Assembly (NCBI GenBank): GCA_026122225.1 | Contig: JANEZZ010001858.1 | Coordinates: 2,501 to 66,500 of the forward strand | DNA from: Heloderma charlesbogerti | Lineage: Eukaryota > Chordata > Lepidosauria > Squamata > Helodermatidae | Length of the DNA: 64,000 bases | Reading direction: 5' to 3' | Shown: piece after piece, positions 10,538-22,585 of the stretch | How the letters are laid out: every line of letters starts with the position of its first letter | How positions within the stretch are numbered: position 1 is the stretch's first letter | Notes under the pieces: model-generated | What the model saw: only the letters and a program-made list of their open reading frames with translations | Told to the model about the DNA's origin: nothing | The model's database searches: none | Made by a program: the position numbers and the translations under genes

Positions 10538-11050
10538 TTATTGCTTGTTTTTATTGATTTTATTTATTTGTTCGTTTGTTTAATTTCTATACTGCTCAAT
10601 AGCCATAGTTACCTGGGCAGTTCACAAAAATTAAAACCACAAACACAACATAAAACAATATAAAATATTGTTAAATATATGATAACAGTACAAAATATGA
10701 ACGCTTAAACCCACAACAAAACAGTACAATCAGAATAAAACCTCGCAGCAATGCACAGATTTAAAATGCAGTTTGAAAACACCAAAACTAAAAGAGTAGG
10801 AAGCTAAAATGCCAAAATGCTGGGAGAATAAAAAGGGCTTTGCCTGGTGCTGGAAGGAGCACAATGTGTGCGCCAGGCGAACCTCTCCAGGGAGCTCATT
10901 CCACAGCCGGGGGGGGGGGTGCCACAGCAGAAAAGGCCCTCTTCCTGGTTGCTACCCACCTCATCTCCTTTGGTGGGGGCTCCCGGAGAAGGACCCCCAA
11001 GGATGACCTTAGGGTCCAGGCGGGCACATATGGGAGGAGGCGATCCTTTG
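10538..11050 (-). mobile_element. L2-like LINE 3' end, minus strand
   Basis: Minus strand shows TRKRAFSAVAP and LLREPPPKEMRW, fragments of the same C-terminal region as at 20453-20797. The + strand carries 'tctatactgctcaatagcca' near the LINE 3' end. A run of ten G at 10909-10918 breaks the frame. Confidence 0.65.
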
Positions 11051-11136
11051 TGGTTGTTGTATATGTATTGTTTCTTTTTCGTTTATGTGTTGTTAGCTGC
11101 TCTCTCCCCACCTGTCACCCCTAGACCAGAGCTGCG

Positions 11137-11365
11137 CAGTCAACCAGAAAGCCAGCATGGTGTGTACTGGTTAGACCGGGAGTGGGGAGAGCCAGCCACG
11201 AGTCCCCCACCAGCCACAACACTCACTTGGGTGACTTGGAGCCAGTCGCTGACTCTCAGCTTGGTCCACCTCGCAGGGACGTCATGAGGATCGACCTGGG
11301 GAGGAGCGGGGCCTCGGATGCCGCCTTGGCCTCCTTGCAAAAGGGAGGGAATAGAAAATGCAGTC
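11137..11365 (+). mobile_element. tRNA-derived SINE, plus strand
   Basis: Starts 'agccagcatggtgtgtactg' and 'ggttagaccgg', with a diverged B box ('ccacgagtccccc'), then 'ctgactctcagcttggtcca' and 'cctcgcagggacgtcatgag'. It aligns with copies at 44408-44640 and 45873-46065. Confidence 0.65.
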
Positions 11366-12799
11366 CTAAATCAGTACTAAAAAAGGTAGGCATGTGTCTC
11401 TGGAAAGACTGCCAGAAGCCCCCAAGGGGGGCTAGGGGCTGGGTTCTACCTCCCTTCTCTCTGTGGGCCACACAGGAGATATCCGAGGGCTGCAGGTTGC
11501 CCATGAGTCACCACCAGCAGCCATTCTAGCGAGCCGTCCTAAGGGAGAAGCAGGGCTGTTGCAGCAGGCCTGCTGAAAGATTTATATTTGGTTTTCCTCT
11601 TCCTTCCTCATCCCTTCCTCCTTGCGTGTCATGCCTTTTTAGATGGCAAGCCTGCTGGGTCAGGGGGGCCATCGTGTTTTTATTGATGGCATGTCAGGCA
11701 CTTTGGGGGCTGAGGAACAGGATCGAAAGGCTTTACATAAATAAATATGAATCCTCCTGGCAGGCGGGGGAATCCCGTGTTCCCCCACAAACACTGTTTC
11801 ACAAGCACAATGTACATCGAGGAGAGGAGAAAAGGCACTGCGTGGCTCCCATTAGGTCCCTGGGCCTGAGGCCTGTGGGGCGGACACAGCCCCTGCTGGG
11901 CCAAGGGTCCGAGACCCACCTGGGGGGGTGGGAGACGCCTTTGCCAAGCAGCCCCAAACAGGGACCAGGACATGCAAGGAGAGGGCAGCCTCAGATATAC
12001 GCTGGTGCCTCATGTCCCACAAGGTGGGATGAGGAAGCAAGAGAACTGGGGCGGGGGGTTGACTCCCACTGGGGATCGGTGGGGGAATAGCCCCACTATC
12101 ATTTTGCATGCTTGGCCAAGAGGGAACTGCTGGATTTGAACCCAAGCTGCAGATGCTGCAGAGCATTTCCTAACCATACAGCTGTAGCAGCAGACAGGAA
12201 TTACTCAGGGGGGGGGGATTTGTCGGGAGCACACGGGCCCTAGCAGGGTAGGGCAGCTGAGGTCTGTCCTGCCAGGGATACCCCCAGTGTGCCAGGCCAC
12301 ACTAGGAAAGGCAGGCAGGGCTCCCCTCCCCACACCCCCCTCCTGCACCCATGAGCCAATCAGGAGGAGCGCAGCATGGACCAATCGCCTGGCCCCTGCA
12401 TGGGCCGACCCAAATCCATGGGATCCACCCCCTGCTATTTTGGTAGAGCGCCCAGCAAGCCACATTCCCCATTTTTCTTCCACTGGAGTCAATGGGAGGG
12501 AAATTCTTTGAAGCGGGGCAGGAGGAGTGGGGGGGCTCGTGTGAAGTTGCTCCCCCCAGCCCGTGGGAGCAGGGAACCTCTGGCCCTTGTGATGTTGCTG
12601 GACAACAATGTCATCGTCCTTGGTCACAGGTTGGGGCAGATGGGATTTGGAGTGCCACAACCTCTGGAGGGCCACCAGTTCCCCCACCCCAGCCTGGATG
12701 CAGGATTTGGCACAAGGGGGGGGGTCTCTGTGCCCCTTGGATGGCAAATGCTCAGCGTACCTGAAATAATGAATCAAATACAGGAGCTGGCCTCTGCCA
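11366..12799. other. Intergenic, no gene seen
   Basis: G+C-rich with several G/C homopolymers of eight to ten bases (for example 12208-12217), which disrupt any frame. A SINE remnant ('ctggatttgaacccaagctg') is at about 12131. ORFs on both strands overlap and none looks real. Confidence 0.45.
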
Positions 12800-12872
12800 G
12801 CTCAGATGTGTTGGACTACAACTCCCATGTGTCGGTGTGATGGGAGTTGCAGTCCAACGCATCTGGAGGGAA
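12800..12872 (+). mobile_element. Palindromic MITE, ACTACAACTCCCA arms
   Basis: Left arm 'cagatgtgttggactacaac' then 'tccca'; right arm 'tgggagttgcagtccaacgc' then 'atctgg'. The arms are near-perfect inverted repeats separated by about 13 bases. This is the most compact copy of a family also seen near 13065-13145, 18455-18505, 18655-18730, 18795-18865, 20110-20185, 26455-26530, 44995-45068, 48500-48575, 55790-55870, 57225-57400, 57625-57695, 59700-59790 and 61980-62050. Confidence 0.75.
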
Positions 12873-13064
12873 GCTGGTGGGAGCCACAAATAGCAGGAAA
12901 ACCCACAAGAACCCAGCAAAAACAAACAAACACGTAAGTAGCCGCAGTTCAAACATTCCTTCGGAGGCCCCGCCTTTGGCTGTTCTCTCCCTGTGCTCAG
13001 AACACCAGTCTGGAATTGGGGGCAGGGGAGAGAAATAATATTTGTGTCCCCCCCTCTAACAGTC

Positions 13065-13145
13065 GCTGGACTGCAACTCCCATCATCCTTCACTATCAGC
13101 TTCAGCTGGCCAGAGCTGATGGGACTTGTGGTTTAACCACACCTG
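13065..13145 (+). mobile_element. Palindromic MITE, ACTACAACTCCCA arms
   Basis: 'ctggactgcaactcccatca' and 'ctgatgggacttgtggttta' form imperfect inverted arms, as in the copy at 12800. Confidence 0.6.
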
Positions 13146-13169
13146 GAAGCACCGTGCACACACATATCC

Positions 13170-13690
13170 ACTCCTGCTCTGTAAGCTCCTCGAGGGCAGA
13201 GACCTTCCCGTTTTCCTTTCACCTCCTGCTGCTGGGAACTTGATCGTCATACAATTTCCCCCCCCCTCAGGGGTGGGAAGAGGAGCTGCATCCGTGTCTT
13301 TAGCCGCAAGCTCCCCTCCCCCCCTCCCCTCCTGCTCTGTAGGTTCCTCGGGGCAATGAGCTCGCCTTTTCCTTCTGCTTCCCCTTTCTCCTCCTGCAAG
13401 AAAATGATGTTTTTTCTTCAGGAGGGAAGGGGAGGAACTGCTTCGCTGTTTCTAGCAGCAGCAGCGCTCTGCCCCAACCGCTCCCTCCCCCACAACCTTC
13501 CCCACTCCCACTCTGTAAGCTCCTCGGGGGCAGAGAGATCGCCTTTTCCTCTGCTCCTCCTTTCGCCTCCTGCTGCGGCTGACTGGATCACCCTGCAAAA
13601 AAATGACTTTTTCACCAGAGAGCGCGGGGGGGGGGAGAGATGCTGTTCTGTCTTTGTAAGCAGCAGCAGCAGCGAGCTCTCCCCACCCTA
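13170..13690 (+). repeat. Three imperfect tandem units upstream of JUND
   Basis: 'ctctgtaagctcctcg' or a close variant starts at 13177, 13335 and 13511, so the units are about 158 and 176 bases. Each has the same order: CTCCTCGGGGCAGAG, 'ccttttcc', a C/T-rich stretch, 'cctcctgc', then an AGGGG-rich piece and 'gcagcagcag' (weaker in unit 1). The array ends about 250 bases before the JUND TATA box, so it may be part of the promoter region, but could be an inert duplication of repeat sequence. Confidence 0.6.
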
Positions 13691-13707
13691 AGTTCCCCTC
13701 CCCTTCA

Positions 13708-13715
13708 TGACATCA
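13708..13715 (+). promoter_or_regulatory. CRE/TRE-like site TGACATCA
   Basis: A perfect TGACATCA, the kind of 8-base site bound by ATF/Jun dimers, about 220 bases upstream of the TATA box. Confidence 0.5.
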
Positions 13716-13871
13716 GCCCGAGAGGCTGCGCGCTGTTGTGTGCAGTTTACGGAGCCGGTCACCTCGACGACGGGGGCGCCCTGGAGGGGAGCTGGGGGCG
13801 CGGCCCACACACATCCACCCTGCTCCCCGTGCAAAACAGCTTTCTTTTTTTGCTCCTCCCCCGCCTCCCCA

Positions 13872-13890
13872 GACGTCATCGGCAGCCAAT
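13872..13890 (+). promoter_or_regulatory. CRE-like GACGTCAT and CCAAT box of JUND
   Basis: GACGTCAT at 13872-13879 and CCAAT at 13886-13890, about 60 and 45 bases before the TATA box. A palindromic TGAGCTCA follows at 13906-13913. The arrangement is typical of an immediate-early promoter. Confidence 0.6.
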
Positions 13891-13929
13891 GGGAGGCGCG
13901 CGCGGTGAGCTCATCGGGCCGTCGGAGGG

Positions 13930-15167
<1,238 letters not shown>

Positions 15168-15955
15168 GCGCCCTCCCCCGACATGCGGCCCCTGGACGGC
15201 GGGGAAGGCCCGGCCCGGCCGGGCGCCCGCTCTGGGCCCGGGGGAGGCGGAGGGAGAAGCGGAGGGCGCTCCTCTCCCTCCGGGAAGGGGGGGCCGCCCT
15301 CCCTCTCAGCTGCGAAGGTGCCCCCCCCCCGCGTCGGACAGAAATCAGGCGGCGGGGAGGTGGATCCCTCGACAGCGCACGCGAGGACTTCAGGGGGCCG
15401 CGTGCCCCAGACTGCCCGAGAGGGGAGAGACCCCCGCCCGGGGGAAGTGGGGGGCCCCTTCGGAGAGGAACGACACTCGTGGGGGGATGGACGAGCGAGC
15501 GCCCTGCATCGAGGTCTGTGTTTTTGAAGCGACTCCAGACACTTATTGCAGACCCCCCCAAGGGGGGTCCTTTGGAGCCTCTCGGCCCCTCCCCCGACCC
15601 ACCGCTGGTCCCGATTCTTTGGGATTGGGCCCGAGACTCTGGCCTGGACCTCGCCCAGGCAGCCTGCGTTTTTGTCTCCCCCCCCCCACACACACACTCT
15701 TCCACGAACCATTTCCTTTCCTCTACCGTATTTATGTTAATATTGGAACCTGCCCTTCTCTTGTTTGGGGGGAGGGGGCTTCTCGTTTTATTTTTTGCCA
15801 TAGCTGTCTATCTCATCACATTCCACGGTGCAGTAAAATCCTGTGCAGGAGTTGGAAAAAAACACACTGAAAGAAGTCTGGTCTGTTTTTTGCAAAAGGG
15901 ATGGGGGGAAGTTGGTGTATTTCCCTCCCTCCGCCCTCCTTTCTTTTAAGGCGAG
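15168..15955 (+). other. JUND: Probable JUND 3' UTR
   Basis: G+C-rich at first, then T-rich with an AU-rich-like 'ccgtatttatgttaatattg' at about 15726, followed by 'gttttattttttgcc' and 'cagtaaaatcctg'. No AATAAA is visible before the CR1 fragment that begins near 16070, so polyadenylation probably uses a variant signal or a site I did not recognise. The end is a guess. Confidence 0.45.
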
Positions 15956-16069
15956 GCGTCTGAACTCGAAATTGTATGCCTGGCATGCCCTCTGGTGCCT
16001 GTCCTAGGAACTGAACCTAAATGGGGGGGGAGGAGAATGTGTATGGGGGGGCAGTGCGTCTAAAAAAGG

Positions 16070-16660
16070 GTATTGTAGTGTTGGGAAGAGGGCAGCTAAA
16101 ATGATCCAGGGGTTGGGGCCACTCCCCCCCCATTAGGGAAGGTTGCAACGGCTGGAGCTGTTTAGCTTAGAAAAGACGTGAGACATGATCGAGGTGTATA
16201 AAGTGATGCCTGATGTGGACAAATTGGAGAGGGAGACATTTTCCTCCCTCTCTCATAACCCTAGAACCCAAACGGCTTGTCCCATCAAGCTGAATGGTGG
16301 GAAATTCAGGACCGACCAAAGGAAGGACTCCTTCACACAGGGCAGACTTAAACTGTGGAACTCGCTGCTGTAAGACGTAGTGATCACCAGTTTGGATGGC
16401 TTTAAAGGGGTTAGACAAACTCCTGGAGGAGGAGGAGGCTATTGAAGGCTACTAGTCCTCATGGCTATATGCTACAGTATTGGAGGCAGCATGCCTGTGT
16501 GCACCAGTTGCTGGGGGACATGGCAGAGGTGCTGCTGCACTGCTGTCCTGCTTGTGGGTTTCCCGTGGGCAGCTGGTTGGCCAGTGGGAGAGCAGAATGC
16601 TGGTTTAGGTGGACCCTTGGTCTGGTCCAGCAGAACCTCCTTTGAGGTTCTTATTCATTC
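16070..16660 (+). mobile_element. CR1-like LINE 3' region, plus strand
   Basis: Runs from 'aaaatgatccaggggttggg' through 'ttagcttagaaaagacgtga', 'aggtgtataaagtgatgcct' and 'aggaaggactccttcacaca' to the UTR ('ggctactagtcctcatggct') and 'ggtctggtccagcagaacct'. This is the canonical order of a reptile CR1 3' end. Stops in all frames. Confidence 0.75.
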
Positions 16661-18440
16661 AGGAATTGGCACGTGTGCTGTTTGCTACATGTTTAAGTGC
16701 TTTGGCATCTCTCTGTGTCACCTTGTTGCTCATGGTCTGATCCAGCTCTTATGGTCTTCTGTAGAGAGGGTGCTGGTTATATGTTTACACCCCCCCCCCA
16801 AAAAAAACTTTATAGGGAGATGCCTGGCCCACAAACGTACCTGTTAGCTTGTGCCTGCCATATTTGCCTCTTTACCTTTGCTTGTCCTGCGAATGGCTGG
16901 CTGGGGGATTCTGGGAATTGTAGCCCAAACACCTCCAGAGGGCACCAGGCCGGGGAAAAGGCTGGCATAGCAGGATCAGGCCCCCAAGCGGTGGCTGAAG
17001 AGGGTTTGGGGGCAGGGAGTGGCGTGGAGGCAACGCTGCACCCTAGCTGTGAGCGCCCGTGGCATGCTTAACCAGGGCCGAGCAAACGTTATTTATCCAT
17101 GGTTTATCCTGTCCCAGGGTGGCAAGCCAGCGGCCCTTTGGACGTTGCTGAATTCTAACCAACAGTTGAGGATGATGTACATTTGAGTTCCTGCAAAGGG
17201 AGGGTTATGGCATCCCCTACCCCTGTTTCAGCTGCTGCAGAGAACCTCCAAACAGCTCTGCTGTTTGGCTGGTTTATTTGACACTCCCTGAACCTTGCAA
17301 ACAGGCACGTGAAGGGATTTGCCAGCTGTGTGTCCTCAGCTTAGGGAAACATGCCCCTGAACATGGAAGGTTCAGTTAACTGTGTGTGTGTGGGGGGGAG
17401 CAGCTGTCACCCAATGTGTTTCCCATTAATTTCTGAAAATGTCTGTTCAAGTTACCCACGGTACTGGTTCTCTTGTGGTGGGCCATTTCTCCACTGATGG
17501 GTTGGGAGGCGGATTGGACCCTGGAAGTCTCTTCCAGCTCTGTGACAATTTACATTTATTAGTTTCCAGTCGGTCGGGTCCTCTTAAGTGATGTGAAAAC
17601 GAGGTCATGGTAACGAAAGAATACAACGGTACCATGAGGCGGTAAGATGGTAGCACAGAGAAGAAGGAGCTGGGGAGAGGGACAATGATCCCATGGGGTT
17701 AAATATAAAATAAATCCTGTCAAAGCAGAGACTGGCGCAGATGTCTCTGACTTGCGCCGTTCCAGATGTGTTGGACTGCAAGGCTTCTGGAGGACACCAG
17801 GTTAGACTAAGGTAACAATATGACCAACTTGATCACCGGTGAGCTTTTACAAAACATTTCAGATGTTTGACTATTCGGTAATACCCCTAAAACGTTCCTA
17901 CCTACTTGAACAAGAAGATGCCAAATGATGTTGAAGTAGTCGCCTAGGGAGAGCTTTCTGCAACTGTGGGGACTCTGTATTTCAGAGAAGGGGCATTTTG
18001 CAAAGGGGCTTGGTTAATTAACTTACATTTCTTTTAACCTCTGTCTATCCCATCTCTTCTCCAAAGAGTTCTAGGCAGCTCAGGACATGTAAATAACCTA
18101 GCCGTTAAAAACAGCTCTCCGGTTTAGAATATAATGTAGCGCATGAAATCTTAAGGCATGCGTGGGGAGGTAATGCTGAGCACTAGTAACTTGAGTCTAG
18201 AGCTGAGATCCAAAATTCTATCTGCTCAATAGCACAGGTTTTGTCCAGGTCTGGATTTGTGGGCTGCAGTCCAAATTTAATCAGGGTTTTTCTTGGTGGT
18301 GATTGTGGGGGAATTGACCGGGATATTGGAAAAGCAAGTATAGGCATCCTTAAAATGAATCTGGGACAAAATGTGAATGGAAATGTAAAATCCAATTCAG
18401 AAGCATTCTTGAGTTCTGTTGTGCTTCCTCTGGGGCAGGG
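16661..18440. other. Intergenic, no gene seen
   Basis: Contains a palindromic-MITE remnant ('gattctgggaattgtagccc' near 16908), (GT)n at about 17382, and no coherent coding structure. Confidence 0.45.
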
Positions 18441-18454
18441 ATGGACACTTTGTG

Positions 18455-18870
18455 GCCTTCCAGATGTTTCTGGATGGGAGTTGTAGGCCAGCACATCTGG
18501 AGGGCTGTAAGTGACCCTGTTCTAGGGCCAACTTTTCCAACCTGTCACTCCTGTGAGCTCTCTTAATTGATAGCTGTTCAACCTTTGGTCATTTAGGGGC
18601 CCTTCAGAAGAGAGAAGAGTTTATCTTTTAGACCAGGGGTGAGCAAAAACAAGATTTCCAGATGTTTTGGACTTCAACTTCCAGCATTCCTGACCATTGG
18701 TTGTGCTGGCGGGCTGATGGGAGTTGAAGTCCTCCCAAAACTGGGGTTCTACCTTCTGTCCACCTCCGTTACAGACCAGCCCAGTCTTTCCTGGCCTGCT
18801 GCCCTCCAGGGGTGTTGGACTGACTTGGCTGACTGGGGGATAATGGGAGTTGTAGTCCAACAGCTCAGGT
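18455..18870 (+). repeat. Cluster of three ACTACAACTCCCA-type MITE copies
   Basis: Three imperfect copies in about 400 bases, with arms such as 'gatgggagttgtaggccagc', 'gatgggagttgaagtcct' and 'ataatgggagttgtagtcca'. Confidence 0.6.
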
Positions 18871-19229
18871 TGAGGAAGGCTGGGCTGGGGAGAACTTTGG
18901 TCTGATCCAGCGAGGTGCTTCGGTTTCTTAGGTGTATCTGCGCCTATTCACATTTCCACATATGATTTCCATGTGCTTAGACTTCAGTGGTAGTCTATCT
19001 GAGTACTAGAATCATAATCAGCAGCAGGGTGAGGTGACCACCGTCCTGAGCTTTCCAGAGGTATCTGGGTTGGACCCAGAATGCGGGGCTAGGGGGCGGA
19101 TGTCCGGTGTGATCCAGCCAAAGTCTGTTTCTCAGCATGAACATGAACCTGGTTTGAGCCCAAGGTTCTCCGGGGGGGGGTGTGTGTGAAAAAAGGCCCC
19201 TGGTAAGTCAATTACTTTCTAAGACATTC

Positions 19230-19345
19230 AGGGCATGATCCTATGCACATTTAGACAGAAAAAAGCCCTATAACTCACATCATTCCCCAGCTATTATGGG
19301 AATTGTAGGACTTTTTTCTGCCTGAATATGCATAGGATTGCACTC
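19230..19345 (+). mobile_element. Palindromic MITE, CCTATGCA...TGCATAGG arms
   Basis: Left arm 'catgatcctatgcacattta' and 'gacagaaaaaagccctataa'; right arm 'ggacttttttctgcctgaat' and 'atgcataggattgcac'. The arms are inverted repeats of about 50 bases. Confidence 0.75.
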
Positions 19346-19679
19346 AAGAGCTAATGGGTTCAGTCTGTCAGAGGCTTTTTCCTCTGTTTCTTTGTGCTTT
19401 GTTGGAAGAGGCATTTTCTCCTGCGATGGAGCAGGATGCCTCTCTGGAAATGGCCCCTGCAGTTTTTCAAATCCCGTACAATATCAAAAATGCTTAATTT
19501 TTTTAAAAAATCTTTCTGCCTGATGACTCTGGGGCGCTTTCCTGGCTCAACAGGAGGCTTTTAAGCGCTGCAATATTTCCTCCACTTGTCCTCTGCTTGC
19601 TTGTCTGTGAGTGTGAGCACTTTGAAAGTGGGGACATCTCCATTTTGACTGTGTAACGCTGTGCTTTTAGAGTGTTGGT

Positions 19680-19790
19680 CTCTTGCAGCAAAACCGGCAG
19701 AGTCTTATGACACCTTATAGACTTAACAAATTAATTCTGGCTTGAAAGTGTGTGCCAAAATAAATGTGTTACTCTTGAAAGCACCACTGG
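19680..19790 (+). repeat. Dispersed 'AGTCTTATGACACC' type repeat
   Basis: 'cagagtcttatgacacctta' then 'tagacttaacaaattaattc'; same family as 1295-1400. Confidence 0.5.
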
Positions 19791-19862
19791 ACTGTTTTTT
19801 AATATTTCCAGGCAGCTTTTCTATCTTTCCCCCCGCCCCCCGCCAAAGGCCTTCAGAGTGGC

Positions 19863-19988
19863 TTAGGGTGCAATCCTATGCATGTTTAGACAGAAAAAGT
19901 CCTGCAACTCTCAGCATGCCCTGGCCAGGGGCATGGTGGGAGCTGTAGGGCATTTTTTCCATCTAAACATGCATAGGATTGCACCTTT
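19863..19988 (+). mobile_element. Palindromic MITE, CAATCCTATGCATGTTTAGA arms
   Basis: Left arm 'agggtgcaatcctatgcatg' then 'tttagacagaaaaag'; right arm 'ccatctaaacatgcatagga' then 'ttgcacc'. Spacer contains 'catgccctggccaggggcatgg', itself palindromic. No coding capacity. Confidence 0.8.
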
Positions 19989-20109
19989 ACAAATGGTAGC
20001 GAAATCGCTCAATATGCTGTCAAAACCCAGTATATGAATTTAAAAGGCAAAGCGAAAAATCACTCTGCAAAAATCCCAGTGGCAATACAGCGAATGATGA
20101 ACTTTAGTC

Positions 20110-20185
20110 CAGAAGTTGCAGGACTAAAGTCCCGCTATCCTTTGCCATCAGCCATGCTGGCTGAGACTGATGGGAGACAATCCAG
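20110..20185 (+). mobile_element. Diverged ACTACAACTCCCA-type MITE
   Basis: 'aggactaaagtcccgctatc' and 'gactgatgggagacaatcca' are decayed inverted arms. Confidence 0.5.
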
Positions 20186-20299
20186 CAACATCAATTTCCC
20201 CACCCCTGCAGTAAACAAAAATCATCCTGAAGAAAGAAAAAGGGGGAAAATAGAAATGCAGTAAAAATGCCACAGTGATGATGACAACCCCTAGATACA

Positions 20300-20835
20300 T
20301 ATAAAAAATTTATTTTGTTTCTATACCGCCCAATAGCCAAAGCTGTCTGAGCAGTTCACAGAAATTAAAACCCCAAAGTGCCAAATAAAATGATATAAAA
20401 TATGAAAGCATTAAAACCTCAATAGAACAATACAACCAGAATAACACCAAAGCTAAAAGATTAGGATGCTAAAATACGGGGAGAATAAAAAGGGCTTCAC
20501 CTGGCGCCAGAAGGAATACAACACAGGTGTCAGGTGAACCTCTCTAGGGAGCTCATTCCACAGCTGGGGTGCCACAGCAGAAAAGGCCCTCTTCCTGGAA
20601 GCTGCCCACCTCACTTCCATTGGCAGTGTCTCCCGGAGAAGGGCCGCCGAGGATGATTGTAGGGTCCGGGCAGGCACAAAATAAAATGCGTCGGGGCCAA
20701 GTTGGGAGTTGCAATCTAGCACGTGGGGAACGTGTTGGGTTCCAGCTGCAACTTGAACCGTTTGCTGCTGCGGGATCCTCTTCAAGGGCAGCCCCACAGT
20801 AGAATGCAGTGCAGTAGTCTAGACATGATGTAAGG
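20300..20835 (-). mobile_element. L2-like LINE 3' end, minus strand
   Basis: The minus strand reads SRKRAFSAVAPQLWNELPRE and LTPVLYSFWRQVKPFLF, the conserved ORF2 C-terminus of L2-type LINEs, followed by UTR with 'tctataccgcccaatagcca' on +. It is the clearest of five copies in the window (others: 7526, 10538, 31890, 41580). The upstream RT is missing. Confidence 0.8.
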
Positions 20836-21405
20836 CATGCTCCAGGCAGCCAGAGTTACCTTTTCCAGAAATGGCCATAGCTGGTACAGCAGCCAAATCC
20901 AGTCAAATGACATCCTGTGATGGAGCTGTTCTACGGGCCGACGGTGGTGGTGGTGCGGCACCTGGGCTTGCAGGGTGTAAGCCCTGGGACGTTTTTATGA
21001 GCAGGGAGGCTGTCAGCTGCCGCCCCCCCCCTGCAGACTTCCCTCAGCCCCCCTTGCTTGGTAAAAGTCCTGCTCCTGCTGGAGATGAAAACTGCTGGAA
21101 CTGGGTTGCTGATCTGGATCAACAGAGCTTCCGGAGTTCTTTTGCTCTTGGGTGGTGTTGTTCAAGGGGCTGTCATGATGAGCACATACATATCAAGACC
21201 ACTCCATCACTGTGGGACATGTTCCTGATGGCTTGCCAGGGTGACGTTTCTCACCCTCATCCCGTCCGTCACTGACTTTGGGCAGCAATTCCGCACTTCA
21301 GTGGCCTCCCTGGAATGGTTTGGAAAATGGGGGCAATTTCCCCCCAAACATGCACATTTACAAACGGTGTGTGCTGGAGTTTGCCTCCTTTTCTACAAAA
21401 GAATA
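20836..21405. other. Intergenic, no gene seen
   Basis: Possible LINE remnants; no supportable gene. Confidence 0.4.
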
Positions 21406-21409
21406 TCCT

Positions 21410-21655
21410 GTGGAGACCATTTTATTCCCCCCCCCCGATTTTCTGTTTTCCACCCCACTCCAAAAGTCTGAAATGCCTCTCCAAAAGGTCAGTTACTGCA
21501 GCAAGAGCTTTATGCTCAAATGTGCAGGGGTTCTGGCCCTGCCCTTTTGTTTTGGGAACTGCCCCTTTGGCCTTTAACCCCGCCCACCACTGGAATGTGG
21601 CCTGCAAAAACCTCTCCAAAATTCCATTGGGCTGCACAGGTTTCGGCATTCCTGC
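21410..21655 (-). mobile_element. Non-autonomous hAT-like element, minus copy
   Basis: 'gaaatgcctctccaaaaggt', 'cagttactgcagcaagagct' and 'cgcccaccactggaatgtgg' match the family at 42880-43143. Its ends are degraded. Confidence 0.6.
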
Positions 21656-21879
21656 TAGAAATAAAACTGTGTTTAGGATTTGCTGTAATGGGTTGCCTTA
21701 AAATTCATCTGAGATCAGTGTGTGGGGGTACAATCTGGAGGCATGTGACTGGCTGGCCCCATCTGATTGGACAGCAACAGCTGCCAGTGAGTCTCTCCCC
21801 CGCGCCTGTGTGGAACAGCTAGCAGCAGGAGCAGTCTATCTGAGCAATGAGACCATGGTGGATTTAAACCCGGAACAGA

Positions 21880-22110
21880 TGAAACATTTACAGCATTTTT
21901 GCGCCGCTCTTCAGCCAAAGAGGATCTCCAGGAATGGCTTACAAAGCTTAATCATGAGTCAGTCCCTGACCTCAGGTTTACAGTTTAAAAGACACCACAC
22001 AAAAGGAAAAGGGGTTGGGAGGGAAGAGCAGTTCTTGCTTGCTTTCTTTTAAACGTTTGTATCATTAAGATCTCAGGGTGGCATGCAGATAAAATCCATT
22101 TAAACAGAGG
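21880..22110 (-). mobile_element. LINE 3' UTR remnant
   Basis: 'cgctcttcagccaaagagga', 'cacaaaaggaaaaggggttg' and 'atcattaagatctcagggtg' recur at 30620-30975 and, in part, at 40140-40310. Confidence 0.5.
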
Positions 22111-22309
22111 TGTTCAGCTTCCACCCTCCCCTCCGTTCCCTCGAAGTTGAATGTGCTGCTAACTTGTATACAGGGATGGTTTCTTTCTTTGCCTTTTACG
22201 TCCCATCCTTCCGAAACCAAAAAACGTCCCCAGGATGGCTTACAATAAAATGTAATGATGCAGCAAACATAAAATTAAAGCACCTGAGTGCAGAAACTTT
22301 TGAGATACT

Positions 22310-22585
22310 TTTCAGGTTGCTCAGTTTTTGTTTTGTTTATGGGATTTCTAGCCTGCATTTCTAAAGTTCAGGCCAGGCGGCTTACAAATGCTAGAACGGC
22401 AAATGATAATAAAAGTGCTGAGAACAAAACCAACCGCACTGGAAACTTCAAAGCAGGCAGGGATCCGTTTGTTGCTTGTTTGGGATGAGCACAGGTTCCT
22501 TCCACATGCTATCAATCTCCCTGTGTGGGATGTTAGAATGTAAGCTCCTTGGGGCAGAAGCCACTATACGCAAGATGGGGCAGTG
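22310..22585 (+). repeat. Dispersed repeat shared with 32455 and 51360
   Basis: 'tatgggatttctagcctgca', 'gctagaacggcaaatgataa', 'actggaaacttcaaagcagg' and 'atgtaagctccttggggcag' occur in the same order at 32465-32670 (+) and reversed at 51385-51600. It is probably a LINE 3' end. Confidence 0.6.
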
